A DNA stretch of 64,000 bases from Corticium candelabrum. Taxonomy: Eukaryota > Porifera > Homoscleromorpha > Homosclerophorida > Plakinidae. The notes beneath the pieces were generated by a model. That model made no database searches and was not told the DNA's origin. It saw nothing but the letters and a program-made list of their open reading frames with translations. Shown one piece after another: positions 35,768 to 48,880 of this stretch (the stretch's first letter is position 1; every line of letters begins with the position of its first letter). The stretch spans positions 3,494,023-3,558,022 of the forward strand of contig NC_085091.1 in the NCBI RefSeq assembly GCF_963422355.1, given 5' to 3'. The translations under genes were made by a program, and so were the position numbers.

Positions 35768-38300
35768 GCTATTCACTGCGTGTCGAGTGACATAATCGCT
35801 AGCCATTACCCGAATCAGGCGCGCGCTACGCGTGCTAAAGAGACGGTGTCAGCTTTAGTCACTCCTTTTCTGTTCCCAATTATCTGCCGGACTCTCTATC
35901 GCGTGCGTGCACCGCCTCTTTTCCGCTTCTCGCACGGTCGTTAAGAGGGGCTGTGAGAGAGACTAATTAAACTTAAGGGTTCACCCGCTGGCTGGTTCAC
36001 CCCAACCCAATGGGCATGTCTTAATGAATTTCTTTAAAAATTCTATAGAAGAAGATTCTAGAGAATGTATAAAGACGTAGATATAGTAGTTTCCAAGGCC
36101 TGCAACATTTCAGATAAAACCCTAGTGAACTATGTTCAAATATGTAGATGAAAAGGTTCATGAAGTTGTACCGTATACGTCGATGTGTGCCGTCTTTACC
36201 TCGTCATTGTGGCACTTAAAGAAAACACATAAATATTTGATCAGGGACAGTAGACGAGTACTATGGAAGAACTATTGTCATTCCGCGTAGGGATCACTTC
36301 CATGGTCAGAGTAAAAAAGTGTTTTGACTCAAATTTTGTTGCGACCGCATGATTTCTTTGTTTGAGCAATTGCGCAGGGAAAGATTTTATGAAAAACAGA
36401 AGTCATTGTTTACAGCTATAGACTAAGCCTTGTCCCTCTCTAGATATGTGTACAGTACAGACCCCTTTTTGGAAACGACAAGCGGAAGAGCTTCGAGTGT
36501 TTTACATGTCGCATCTGCCTATAGTCCTGCGACTTTGCACGGAAGAGGAGCTGACATGCTGTAACGTTCAATGACATGCAGGCTTTTGAAATAGAAAACT
36601 TGCCCTCAACTTCACAGCAATTAAGCTCTATAGCAGCCGGCACAGATATATAATATAAACAGCATATTTTAATTGTAAATACACTTTTGACAATTACTTG
36701 CATGCACACAAACAGTAACCACTACAGTTGAGAGCTGAGCCTCATGAAGTACGTGCCTACCTATCAGCTTAATTAAAGCTTGCGTTTCACAAATGGGACG
36801 GACAAGACTTAGCGGTCTCGCCTAGAGAGATATCTACTTTTGCTACGACATGCAACTAGACTAGGATAAATTCATCTATACTTTTGTTATATAGCATTCT
36901 CAAAGGATGTAATTTAACCCATATTCTAGACTCATGCATGCAGATGGCTAATCGACAGCTACCGACCATTTCACCCCTGACGTTAGAAGCATGTTTGTGG
37001 AATACACCACGTTCTAGAAAGAAATTATTGGACATTTTGTTATTACAAATATTATAGGTTTATAGAATCATCACAATACTTTCTAAAATTTGTGCTACGA
37101 CGTAGGAGTTATTTGTTCAAGTTTCAATTGATTTTTCAACTTTGATCGGTCTGCACTGTATTAGATGCGCCATGGTTCTGCACAGTAATGCTTGCTTGTG
37201 AATTGAATTCAACTATTTTTGGGTTCTACAGAGTTCCTTAGTTAGAATAAAATCATGGCCTCGACATTTCGAATTATTAGTCTTGCACACTAAAAATTTC
37301 CACAATATTTACATTGTGCGCTATTCTTATTCCCGCCTTCTCACTCGCCCTCCTATGCAGTCTTGGGCTATGCCTGGTTGCTATAATAGTATAGGCAGGT
37401 ATTACCTAAACTGTAGAAAACGAAGATCTTTACATACTTTCACTCCGTCGTGCATGCAATGCAGTGTATAATTGGCTAAACAAGCGCACATGTACTGTTA
37501 GAGTAAAGTGAGCAGTTACTAGTGGTATCACACATTGGCAAACGTGTGGACGTGACTATTCTATTATTGAACCATTTTCTACACTTACGAGTACAGAAAT
37601 CTAGTTTGCTATTTTCTAACTTATAATCATGTGAAGAATCTAAAACTTTTCTTGTTATTTGGCACAAACCGTCTTTATTTCATCACTAAAATAATTTGAA
37701 CTACAATTAGAAACATTGACATAAACAGCTACAAATTGGTATTTGTCTTCTGTGTCTTTAAGCTCGTCCGGTACTTCACGTGTTTTGCCTTACCCAAATT
37801 CTTGCTAAACGCAAGTGATGGAGACACAAGATATGTGTCGTCTTGATAGAGTGCGCATAGATAAAACGTTTCCTTGATTGAGTTATTACATAGTCTGTTG
37901 TACAAAAACTTTGTCGAATTTTTGCTCTGTAAACAAAAGTTAATTAGCACCACTGCAGTGATGTCCAATTAACAAACTAGTTCAAGTACTTACTGGTATA
38001 TTTAGTGTTTTGCTTTCTCCAATAGACAAGTATTTTCCTCCGAGTGTTTTCCAATATTTGTCACTGTTAACTTTGACTTCGTAATCAGTGAATATAGATT
38101 TTAGTGTAATAGGGTGTTGCGTGTTATTCTTCAGAGAAAGAAAATCGTTGTTTAGCATTGTGAGCGCTCTATCAATGTTTGGCACTGAGTTTGCCATCAG
38201 TGCCTTGTAACGGTAGCCTTTGCCACGTACAGATCATCTCCCTATTCTGTCAAAATAGTTAGTTAGACTGTTTTACAACAAAAATATTCAGAACGGATAG
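35768..38300 (-). repeat. duplicated block 1, second part
   Basis: It continues the match to block 3 from 53,415 to about 55,900. It ends near 38,300, inside intron 1 of family-2 copy B, and abuts block 2 directly. Confidence 0.8.
37655..38246 (-). pseudogene. family-2 secreted protein, copy B (broken)
   Basis: Exon 2 (38,246-37,994) and exon 3 (37,926-37,655) are present with good splice sites. Exon 1 is missing because the block ends in intron 1. Exon 2 has a 4-base gain after MIC, where GATCTG is followed by TACGTGGC instead of TGGC, and exon 3 has a frameshift after SKNLGKAK. No signal peptide remains, so no product is expected. Confidence 0.85.
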
Positions 38301-39096
38301 AAGGTAGAGTGCCGCCCTTGGGCCGAGCCGTTCTAGCAAGGTTTGTTTCGTGTGTCTGGGAATGGCCGAGGTCGTTACTATAGCATGTTACTACGCGCCT
38401 GCGCATTTACTCAGGCAATTCCACATGCCGTGTACTTATTCTTATGTACATCATGTACACTATATATAGATTCTTTGCAGGTAGGACATGACAAAAAAAC
38501 GACGTGCCAAAAAATAAAGATGTTATGGTGAGGTGCATGCAGTCCAGTAGTCCAGTACAGTTGTAGTCCAGTCCAGCGAATACAGATACCCAAGCCGTGG
38601 AAGCGAATGTATCCGGCACCTTTCTCACGCTCTTTATGCTAATTATTACGTGAAGTTCCGTAACTTAGCTAGCTAGGCCCACAGCGAGGGTTTACCACTT
38701 TAGTGTTTGCTTAATTAATTAACCATTGCTGTAGTTGTACTGCAGTACGCTCTATCAAATTGTGCTGTCGTCGCTCTCTATACATTAGAGCTATAGAGTT
38801 ACAATAGTAATTAGCGGTACCGACATCTAGTTCGAGGGTCAAAGGTATCTCTTTCGGAGTCTGCAAATACAGTCAATCCAACGCAACTAATTACAAATGC
38901 TTTCTGACTAGTTAGCCGACAACTGTTGTGTAGCCTAAATGGAAACATTCCTAGCTTCGTATACCAACGTCCTGTACCTTTCCATGTATCGTCCTACTGC
39001 TTCCTGACTAGTCGCTATATAAACCGTCTTCTTCGTGTATCTGTACAAAGCAAGAACCGTTGCTGCAGGTTTAGAAATCGACTGGTGTCGATTCAA

Positions 39097-39726
<630 letters not shown>

Positions 39727-41031
39727 GTAAGTACTTGAACTAGTTTGTTAATTGGACATCACTACAGTGTAATCGTGCAGACATGCATGACGCATCTAAT
39801 ACAGTGCAGACCGATCAAAGTTGAAAAATCAAATGAGAATTGAACAAAATCACTCCTGCGTCGTAGCACAAAATTGAGAAACAATTGCAATGACGTTATT
39901 AGCTTATCATATTTTCAACAAGAAAATGTTCAATAATCTATTTCTAGAATGTGGTTTAATTCAACAAACATACTCCTATACTCAAGGCGGGCATGGTCTG
40001 TAGCTGTCGATTAGCCATCTGCATGCATAAGTCTACAATATGGATTAAATTTCATCTTTCGGCAATGTTCTATAACGAAATCGTAGATGAATTTATCGTA
40101 GTCAAGGTATATAGCTAGACGAGACCGCTAACTCTTGTCCGTCCCATCTCTAAAACACATGTAAGTTTTAAGTTGTCGTAGTCTATGTAGGCACGTACAG
40201 TATAAGGGTAGACTCTGCTCACAACTAGTGGTTACTGTGTTGTGTGCATGCAAGTAACTCTCAAAAGTGTATTTACAATTGGAAAAATGCTATATATAGT
40301 ATATATCTGTGCCGGCTGCTGTAGAGTTTAAATTGCTATAAATTTGAGGGCAAGTTTTCTGTTTCGAAAGCCTGCATGCCATTAAACGTTACAACATGCC
40401 AGCTCCTCTTCCGTGCAAAGTCGCAGGACTATAGGCAGATGCGCCTGGTAAAACAATCCAAGCTCTTCCGCTTGTCGTTTCCAAAAACGGGTCTGTATAG
40501 AACACATATCTAGACAGGGACGAGGCTTAGTGTAAGCACTTACTTCTTCCGCTTTTCGTAAAATCAATTCCTGCGCAATTGCGTAAACAAAAGAAATAAT
40601 GTGGTCGGAACAACATTCGAGTCAAAACACATTTTACTTTGACCAAGGAAGTAATCTAGAAACGGAATGACAATAGTTCTACTATAGTACTCTTCTACTG
40701 TCGTTGATCAAATATTTATGTGGTTCCTTTACGTACCACAAAGACGAAATAAGGACGGCATACAGCCACGTATACTGTACAGCCTCATACATTTTTCATC
40801 TGCATATTTGAGCCATTGGTCACAAGGGTTTTTCTTGAAATGCTGCAGGCCTTGCACAGTCCTATATCTACGTCTTTATACATTCTCTAGAATCTTCTTC
40901 TACAGAATTTTTATAGAAATTCCTCAAGACACGCCCATTGTGTTGAGGTGCACGTGCACTAAAACCCTAGACCCGCACCTGAATTCTATACAAGTGTGCT
41001 GTTAAATTTGAAATATAGACAAGAACGTTTG

Positions 41032-41039
41032 GTGTGTGT

Positions 41040-41106
<67 letters not shown>

Positions 41107-41143
41107 TGTGTGTGTGTGTCTGTGTGTGTGCGCGCGCGCGCGA
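41032..41143. repeat. (TG)n microsatellite of block 2
   Basis: TG array with GAG and CTG interruptions, ending in CGCGCGCG. It is the block-2 equivalent of the arrays at 27.6, 52.45 and 60.49 kb. Confidence 0.95.
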
Positions 41144-41917
41144 CGTCGTGCCTGACTGTCTCTCTGCCTGCAATGAATAATCTGGCGCACAAACAATCTG
41201 GCTCTTACTCTATTTCTTATGACGCTCGATTTGAGTGCTCCTGTTAATTCTTCATATTCCCCGACAGCTGACGCAAGGACCTCCAATTGAGAAGTATTAT
41301 CTGTTAGGTTTTTTCTAAGAGACCACACCTACTAATTGGAGAAGCCACGGTCTCGTAGAGTTGCATGCTTAGCGGTGTCACACTGGTTGACGCTACAGAG
41401 CAAACTAAATTTTCTGAGAGCAAACTATAGACTGCGAATTGTACAGTTGTTTCAGTTACAATTATCTAGTCTTATTTCTGGATATGCAGGCCTACAAGTT
41501 TAGAGGAAGCCTGTAAAACGACGGAAGTGCCTGAAGGTTTACGTACGCAGCATGCGTTTACATGCAGAGCGACCACAATGTATTGAGTTTCTCTTGCAAC
41601 GGCTTGCTAGCAGCTAGACGTGCTGCCTAAACAACAAACGACGTTCATTCTTGGTTGTGTCGAATTGCTAAGCCTATATTTACATTTAAAAGCGAGATGA
41701 AACGATCGGCGTCTCTGGTTTGCAACAAGAAACTTCCTGTCTAACAGTACCGATTGTTCTAGGGTCAAAGGTTCTCTTCCACAATCTGCGAATCTAACCT
41801 AGTCCAACGAAATGACGCGGAATGTACAAATGCTAGTGTCACATTCTTACTCACCTACACAGCGACCTCATCGAACTTTCCATGTATCCTCCTGCTGGTT
41901 CCTGACTCTAGTGATGC

Positions 41918-41925
41918 TATATAAG
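41918..41925 (+). promoter_or_regulatory. TATA box of gene D
   Basis: TATATAAG about 86 bp before the ATG, followed by the conserved CGTCGTCTTCGCGTCTCTGT. Upstream, GGTCAAAGGTTCTCTTCC is also conserved among copies. Confidence 0.78.
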
Positions 41926-42010
41926 CGTCGTCTTCGCGTCTCTGTAAATCAGTTACAATTTGTCAAAGCAAGACCAGTTGGTATTTCAACGTCGAATTGT
42001 GGCAATTCAG

Positions 42011-42902
42011 ATGGCAGAATCAAACAACTGTAGTTTTGTCTACTGGGGGAATTGTTTTCTCATTTTGATTTTATTGTTCAGTTTTGGATTCGTTCAAAGA
42101 GGACATGGATGTGTAGTATGAAAAATTTCGTTACTTAGCACTTTAATTAATTTACACACACACAACTGTCACATGCTAATTATTATGCTATATTTCCAAT
42201 GTCTACAAATTTTGTTTCTCATCTACTTAACCTTCGCTATAAAAAATTTTGTTACAAACCTAATTATTTTATTTAATTAACAGAGCAAAAAGATGATCTG
42301 TGGCCAACGTTACAAGGCACTGATGGCCAATTCATCGTCAAATATTGATAGAGCGCTCACGATCGAACACGACAACGATTCTCTTTCTCTAAAGAATACC
42401 ACGAGACACCCAATCACATTAAAATCTCTATTCACTGATGTCGAACTTGTTGATGACGATGTCGATGTTGACGATGGCAGTGCTTGCGGTAAAAAGCACA
42501 AAAACTGCAAATTCTGGAAAACACTTGGAGGGAAATACTTATCTTTTGGAAAAAACAAAAAACTATTTATATCAGTAAGCAAATTGAACTTCATGGTTTG
42601 TTGACATCAATACAGTGGTCCTAATCAATTTTTGTTTACAGAGTAAGAAAGCGACGAAGTTTTTGTATAAAAGTATCAATAATGGCGGTTCTTCAAATAT
42701 GGAAACGTTTTATCTTTGTGCAATCTATCAAAACGTAAAGTATCTTGTGTCTCCATCAAAATCCGTGCCTAGCGTGAAACTGCAAGGTGAATGTAAACTA
42801 CCAAAACAGCTCAAAAAGACGAAAAGATACCAATTTGTAGCTGTCTATTTTAATGTTTCTGATTATCGCTTTAGTGATGAAATAGACGCGTTTTGTCAGT
42901 AA
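42011..42902 (+). CDS. small secreted protein, family 1, gene D
   Basis: Exons 42,011-42,115, 42,284-42,574 and 42,642-42,902 are all phase 0, making 218 residues. A signal peptide (core FLILILLFSFGF) precedes the mature chain. Cysteines fall at about residues 34, 41, 103, 110, 158, 183 and 217. Residues 87-100 form an Asp-rich run (VELVDDDVDVDDGS). The exon-1 donor is GTATGA rather than the GTAAGA of A and E. The (CA)n array in intron 1 has shrunk to about five units. Frames are intact. Function unknown; beta-trefoil fold suspected. Confidence 0.82.
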
Positions 42903-43662
42903 TTCGTAAATGTTTGATAAAAATAGTGAACTCTATATTTTAGGTTCGTATAGTGTACAATACGTTTGTCAGTGTGACATCAGTGACTTCAGTTCTTGCT
43001 AGTTTTTTCGATCATGTGACTGTATCTTTATATGGTTCATATAAATCAACATGAACTCTTCCTAGTTTAGGTCTGTAACGTCTCAACAGTGAAACCGTAA
43101 ACTGCTTCGCGCTTTCTACCTCCCGCTTTCGCGACGCATTACTTTTATAAACGAAAACCTATATGGCTTCCTGTCTAGCAACAGTGGCCTAGTCTACCCT
43201 GTTTACCCAGGCATGTAGGTTGTCCCGTTATAGGTGGGCGTAACTGTTAGCGCGAGTGACTGTTAACACGCGTCACCATTAGCACGAGATCTAAAGGTAC
43301 CCTTCAGAACTGTGGTTTAATTGTTAGATTATTGATGCTATGCAATAGCACCAGATTTGAATCAGCGAGCACATGTAGACCGCATTATGTCGTTGATATC
43401 ACCTTTGCTTTGTTAATATTAACCTTTGGCAACCCACTCAGAAAATCCTGGGTACGCGCTTCAACATGTAGCGATTACGACTATTTTAGCGGTGTTATAG
43501 GCTTTTTGGTTACGTCGCTTTGCATACGAGTTTATTAATTGCAAGTAGCGCGCCAAGCTACGAAAACGTGCATGGTTTTCAGCTTCTTGCTGTGAAAGAA
43601 TGGTGTAAACACGACTGCAGTTACAACTGTAGTATCATGTTTATACGAGTTTAGGATGTGCT

Positions 43663-43710
<48 letters not shown>
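43663..43710. repeat. (AT)n microsatellite
   Basis: About 48 bases of AT. The matching site in block 4 is longer. Confidence 0.96.
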
Positions 43711-43714
<4 letters not shown>

Positions 43715-44711
43715 GACCTCTAACGTAAAGCATATTTTTATATAGCACTTTAGATCTTGACACGTTTACTGCATGCAGGCCAAACCATAACGGAACATGC
43801 TATACTGTATACATGTCAAGTCTAAACAATTACGAAACATGATAACTATATACGTCTAGCATGTCCATTCAAACTGTAAACCTAAATATATTTCAATTAA
43901 ACTGTCTAACAGGTTTAGTACAGAAAAGGGATAACGGAGGTGTCGAAACGACGAACGGAGAGCAAGTTAGTAATAAGTATACACAGGTGCTGAGCTAAGC
44001 AACTACGAGATAACGCCTTCCTAGAACGGAAGTTTCTTGTCTAGAACGTCCAAAACGGTCACTGAATAACAATTTACGTCTACGCTCCAGATCGCGTCAT
44101 GTACTAAAACTCGACCAGTCCTCGTGTTGCATAGTTGTGTAGGTAGTTCAAAGGACCTTGTTTACATATCTGTTTACAATTCAAGGAAAATGTCTGTTGT
44201 CTGCCTAAACAACTTTAACATTCGTTCTAAGTTAGGCTAAATGGTTAGTGTTCGATTACCGAGGGCGGACTCTTTCAAGCTGCGAGCGACGTGCGTCATG
44301 TTCCTGCATGCTCTCACTATGACTCTAGACTTGGCCATCTCAATTTATATGTCATTTAGACATACCATGCTAATTTTTAACTACATCACATCAAATCTTG
44401 ACCGCGTTTTTCTTCTATCTAGTAGACTGCCCGACTATTAGACGATGTCCGGTAACGGGAGCGTGCTCTAGCAGACCGCATTTTGGACGCTGTAAACAAG
44501 AAACTTCCGTTCCAGGAATTTAGACGTTATCTTGTAGTCGCGCTCAGCGGCTGATTACGTACACTAAGTTTCGTCATTTCAACGCCTCCGTTATCTTTTA
44601 TCAGTTCCAGAACTGCATGCTATCTAGACTGTATAACTGAGACAACTGTCAGTGGACAAAAATTAAAGTTTATGCTCTAGGTAGGTTCGAATGCTAGACG
44701 TATCTAGTTAT

Positions 44712-45386
44712 TAGCCTCGTCCCCAGACTCTCTCGCGCTAGTCTTGTCCGGTGCCCGTATGACAATTCCAGGCGCGAGAGAGTCTGGGATCATCCCGCCT
44801 ACTTCCTGCCATATCTCCTTACTAACTGCTCACTAAGTGTCTCCCCAACGTCATCAACTGTCACCCCCAACGTCATCAGCTGTCACCCCAACGTCATTAA
44901 GTGTCCTGTAACTTCAAAATCAGATTAGCGTTAGAACTAACCCAATAAACGTACCACACGGTCATTTTGCGCTTTTTGCTACAGTGTCTAGTCTGCGCGC
45001 AAATGCTAATGACCGCATAGGAGATGCACGTGTGAACTACGTAGAGGGTCATCACTCCGCCAATTGAAGATCTCAGACTACAAGGGTAAACGCGACACCC
45101 GTCACCAACACTCCACAGACTTACCTTTTCAACATGCTTCAGTTGTCTGCAAGTGCTGGATATGCCACAAACACCAAACAATGGTCCTAGCATCCCGTGT
45201 GGTACTTCTATTGGATTAGTTCTAACGCTAACTTGATTTGAAGTTACGGGACACTTGATGACGTTGAGGGGGGACACTTATTGGTCCACTTATAGCAGTT
45301 AGTAAGGAAATATGGCAGGAAGTAGGCGGGATTGTCATACGAGCACCGGACAAGACTAGCGCGAGAGAGTCTGAGGACGCGGTTAT
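44712..45386. mobile_element. hAT-like non-autonomous element in block 2
   Basis: The left end TAGCCTCGTCCCCAGACTCT is mirrored at the right by (inverted) TAACCGCGTCCTCAGACTCT. CTAGTTAT, or TCTAGTTAT as a 9-mer, is duplicated at 44,704-44,711 and 45,387-45,394. The paralogous site at about 23,625-23,645 lacks the element. Left-arm tandem bits (CCCCAACGTCATCA) lie inside. No transposase. It is the same family as 24,023-25,086. Confidence 0.92.
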
Positions 45387-45560
45387 CTAGTTATCATGTT
45401 TCGTAATTGTTTAGCCTTGCCTAGATTAATTAACATTGTATATTTAAGTCTCTAGCACGTTTCGCTATGGTTTTGTGCTGAACATAGTGAAGGTATCTGC
45501 TATAGTCTAGATAAACCTCTATATGTTTTACTTTATCAGTCGATCTATACACTGTCAAAG

Positions 45561-46331
45561 CAAAGGTGTTCTACAAACACCAAATTACATGCAAAGATGC
45601 TGTCGCTATACTGACATCCGCAAGGGTGCAGGAAAGCACCACAATCTGGTGTACAACTGTTGCATCATTTCATTGTGCTTAAAACAACCTTCGTTTAGTG
45701 TTACCCAAACACCAGAAAGGTGTTTATCTTATTCTTTTGTAGGCTGCTATTAGCACCATTTTCTAAAGGCGGTCTGGAGTCCGCGGCCAACGGTTCTGGC
45801 ACGTGCACATTAGAATAGATTTTAATACCATTGCTTGTATTTAAAATTTAAACCAAACATAGTGAATCAACGCACTAAACAAAAAGCAAAACACAATTCA
45901 TCAAACAAAGTTCCTCATTGCAATCCAGCTAAAAACTAGATATCACTGGAGCTGAAATACATCCCAGTAACATGGCATCCAGGCGCCAGTAAAAAGTTGC
46001 TAAAGATTGAGGAAAATGTGTATTGAAAACATAAATTACAGCAAGCAATAGCTCTGGAAGGCATATGCTGTTGCTGCACTGAATTTCAAACATGATGATG
46101 AGCTCGGATGCCAATAACATGGCTTGGTTTGGCTGGATTGCCACATACAATCAAGTATGGAGCAACTGCAGAAACCTTGTCTAATGTGGACTCTGCATCA
46201 TCACTTTCATAAGGAGAATACACAAAACGCATAAGGTATCCATATCCAGTGGACCACACATTAAATATGTTCTATATGGCATAAGATATTATTGCATACT
46301 TCACAAACAGAATTAATCTACTTAACAAATC

Positions 46332-46335
<4 letters not shown>
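45561..46335. other. unassigned, weak minus-strand exon-like stretch
   Basis: On the minus strand, 46,085-46,255 reads YGYLMRFVYSPYESDDAEST and VSAVAPYLIVCGNPAKPSHV before a TGA, which looks protein-like but matches nothing I know. It may be a decayed exon. Otherwise nothing is recognised. Confidence 0.3.
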
Positions 46336-46398
<63 letters not shown>

Positions 46399-46423
46399 TG
46401 TGTGTGTGTGTGTCTGTGTGTGT
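46336..46423. repeat. (TG)n microsatellite
   Basis: TG array with TCTG interruptions directly preceding the first SINE copy. Confidence 0.95.
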
Positions 46424-46759
46424 GGCGTCTTTAGCTCAATTGGTTAGAGAGCCCATTTTAAGAACGAAAACATCCGGAACTTTTGGGTCATGAGTTCAAG
46501 TATGGGATGGGCATGAGTATAAACGATTACCTGGTCATTAACTGAGGTGGACAAGACCGCTGGCTTGGCAAAACATCATGCAGTATGGGTACATGTGGGC
46601 TTGAGGTCCAGTCCTGAGACTGCGCCAATGTGTCTTGGATGCTCTGGCCAATTCCTACGGGTATGTCAGCGCAGCCTAAAACTCGAGTAGCGCTGGAAGC
46701 CACCTAGAAATAGGCTGGGGGTGCTATCTCAAGTACTCTACTGAAGTGCGCATCCATTT

Positions 46760-46795
<36 letters not shown>

Positions 46796-46839
46796 TTGTC
46801 TGTGTGTCTGTGTGTGTCTGTGTGTGTGTCTGTGTGTGT
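46424..46839 (+). mobile_element. tRNA-derived SINE, tandem copy 1
   Basis: It begins GGCGTCTTTAGCTCAATTGG. TAGCTCAATTGG (46,432-46,443) fits the RNA polymerase III A box TRGYNNARNNGG fully. AGTTCAAGTAT at 46,493-46,503 is a weaker B box. A roughly 250-base body without coding motif follows, then a TTTG/TG-rich tail. Confidence 0.75.
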
Positions 46840-47175
46840 GGCGTCTTTAGCTCAATTGGTTAGAGAGCCCATTTTAAGAACGAAAACATCCGGAACTTTT
46901 GGGTCATGAGTTCAAGTATGGGATGGTCATGAGTATAAACGATTACCTGGTCATTAACTGAGGTGGACAAGACCGCTGGCTTGGCAAAACATCATGCAGT
47001 ATGGGTACATGTGGGCTTGAGGTCCAGTCCTGAGACTGCGCCAATGTGTCTTGGATGCTCTGGCCAATTCCTACGGGTATGTCAGCGCAGCCTAAAACTC
47101 GAGTAGCGCTGGAAGCCACCTAGAAATAGGCTGGGGGTGTTATCTCAAGTACTCTACTGAAGTGCGCATCCATTT
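46840..47175 (+). mobile_element. tRNA-derived SINE, tandem copy 2
   Basis: It repeats copy 1 at a 416-bp offset. I see only two base differences in the body (GGGATGGTC for GGGATGGGC, and GTGTTATC for GTGCTATC), so the duplication is recent. The TG arrays at each junction suggest unequal exchange between microsatellites. Confidence 0.8.
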
Positions 47176-47250
<75 letters not shown>

Positions 47251-47294
47251 CACACACGTGCGTGTGTGTGTGTGCGCGCGCGCGTGTGTGTGTG
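47176..47294. repeat. (TG)n with CGCG islands
   Basis: TG array containing GCGCGCGCACACACGTGCG and GCGCGCGCG segments, which could adopt left-handed DNA. Confidence 0.93.
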
Positions 47295-47812
47295 CTATTC
47301 AAGAGTGCAGAGATGTCACAGCTAGTAACTTTGAGGCAAAGTGTCTATATATGTTGCAAAATATAGATGTACGACAACTGTAGAAAATTTCATACAGTAA
47401 TAAACACTTGATCACAGCATCTATAGCTGGTATTCGGCGTTTGTATGACAATAGTACATGAGTATGACCTTCATCAAAGCAAGGCACTTAGAAACAGCAT
47501 AATGCATTGCATTAGTATCAAGATCAATTACCTTCCACATTCATATTCAAAAGATCATATTCATATTTTCTGACTAAGTCATTCATTCTTTTGCCACCTG
47601 CCTTCAACTCTCTTTGTCCTTGGTTGAGTTATCTTACATGTTTCAGACCACTTCTCAGAGGGAGTCAACAAGAAAGTCAATTGTTCATGATATCCAAAGG
47701 CAATAATACATCCAAGTTCACAAGCTAGGAAAAACATCAACATAATAATTAACTTGTACAAGATGTCACAAGCACAACCAGAGAAACAGACACAGACAGA
47801 CATGCAAAAACA

Positions 47813-47818
<6 letters not shown>

Positions 47819-47881
<63 letters not shown>
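47819..47881. repeat. (CA)n microsatellite
   Basis: About 62 bases of CA, flanked by AACA-rich sequence. Confidence 0.96.
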
Positions 47882-47886
<5 letters not shown>

Positions 47887-47936
47887 AACATTGCTGAGTA
47901 AATCTGACTAACTGTGATGAATGCAAACAAGACTAA

Positions 47937-48200
47937 ACATTTTGAAAAAATGAGAAAGATGTAGGGTTGCCGTACGAAAAAGAGTAGAAACAAGACCATG
48001 TAGGGTGTGCTGTGACATCTTTCATGAATTCACTCATACAGACTGAGCAATACATTATCCCTACATTGCACCATTTTCCAAGGTATCACGTAGTGTTTAG
48101 AAAATGGTGCAATGTACGGATCATGTATTGATCAGTCTGTATGAGTGAATTCATGAAAGATGTCATAGCACCCCCTACATCTTCCTCATTTTTCAAAATG
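47937..48200. mobile_element. hairpin MITE-like palindrome
   Basis: Inverted arms: TGACATCTTTCATGAATTCA with CTCATACAGACT, and CTACATTGCACCATTTTC, are mirrored on the right. Outer arms ATTTTGAAAAAATGAG / CTCATTTTTCAAAAT pair as well. The left arm has an extra 40-45 bp bounded by two TAGGG copies. The loop is short (about 18 bases near 48,080-48,097). Confidence 0.8.
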
Positions 48201-48265
48201 TTTTTAATTAATCTTGTAATATACAATGGGACATTGTCACACTATCACATATAAAACAATCTTAC

Positions 48266-48361
48266 TGATAATCAGATATATCAACTTTGACTTCTTGTCG
48301 AACTGGTTTCTGCATCTTGCTGGAAAACTGCACCATCATCACCTCCATTGCAGCAAAGCAT
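48266..48361 (-). pseudogene. unidentified exon-like fragment
   Basis: The minus strand has a GTTGGTTGCAG acceptor, an open stretch containing CFAAMEVMMVQFSSKMQKPV and RQEVKVDISDY, and a CA|GTAAGA donor. A neighbouring open piece near 48,412-48,470 (IELEQRYGAEFKDIDNS) ends at a GTATAA donor, but the phases do not join. Similar wording occurs at 47,579-47,700 (EKWSETCKITQPRTKR). I do not recognise the family. Confidence 0.3.
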
Positions 48362-48880
48362 CTGCAACCAACACACAAGTGTTACCAACAAGTAAACCAA
48401 AATCCATTATATCAGTTATACCTGAATTATCAATGTCTTTAAACTCAGCCCCATATCTCTGTTCAAGTTCAATCATTCATTTTCCACCCACTTTGGTTTC
48501 TTGCTGCCCCATCGCCAAAATCTTGTGCAAGAATCATTCCACTTCTCCATCATGCTTGCAGTAAAGACTAGCACAAAAATGAGTCCGAACTCTGAACCAA
48601 GCTAGACAATGATTCTCATCTGATTATTCTAGCAAATATGTACTGATAAAACCACATTACACGTTAAAAGACATCCCATGCATAAACAGTGTTACCAAGT
48701 ACATGGTAGCAAGTACTAATAATCAGAAATAGAGTGTATAGGGTTATGTGTTTAAAACTTGAGACAACTGGACATTCGTCAGGGATCAATGATGCAAGCC
48801 ATGGTTCAACCAGTACTCATCATTTTCTTTCAGGGTTAGGCGAGGTTATGGAGGATTAGGGATGGTTAGATTAGGCTGGT

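Noticed and set aside
42310..42594. Antisense open frames over family-1 and family-2 exon 2 (also 26.1, 39.5, 59.0 and 61.8 kb)
   Set aside because: Shadows of the sense exons, which have proper splice sites, a signal peptide exon and conserved reading frame.
44241..44441. 66-codon open frame repeated at 63,761 and decayed at 23.2 kb
   Set aside because: Conserved only as part of the duplicated block. No start context, motif or splice partner was seen.
48830..48880. Telomere-like GGGTTAGG and GGATTAGGG motifs
   Set aside because: Only scattered imperfect copies next to a tandem array; not an interstitial telomere tract.
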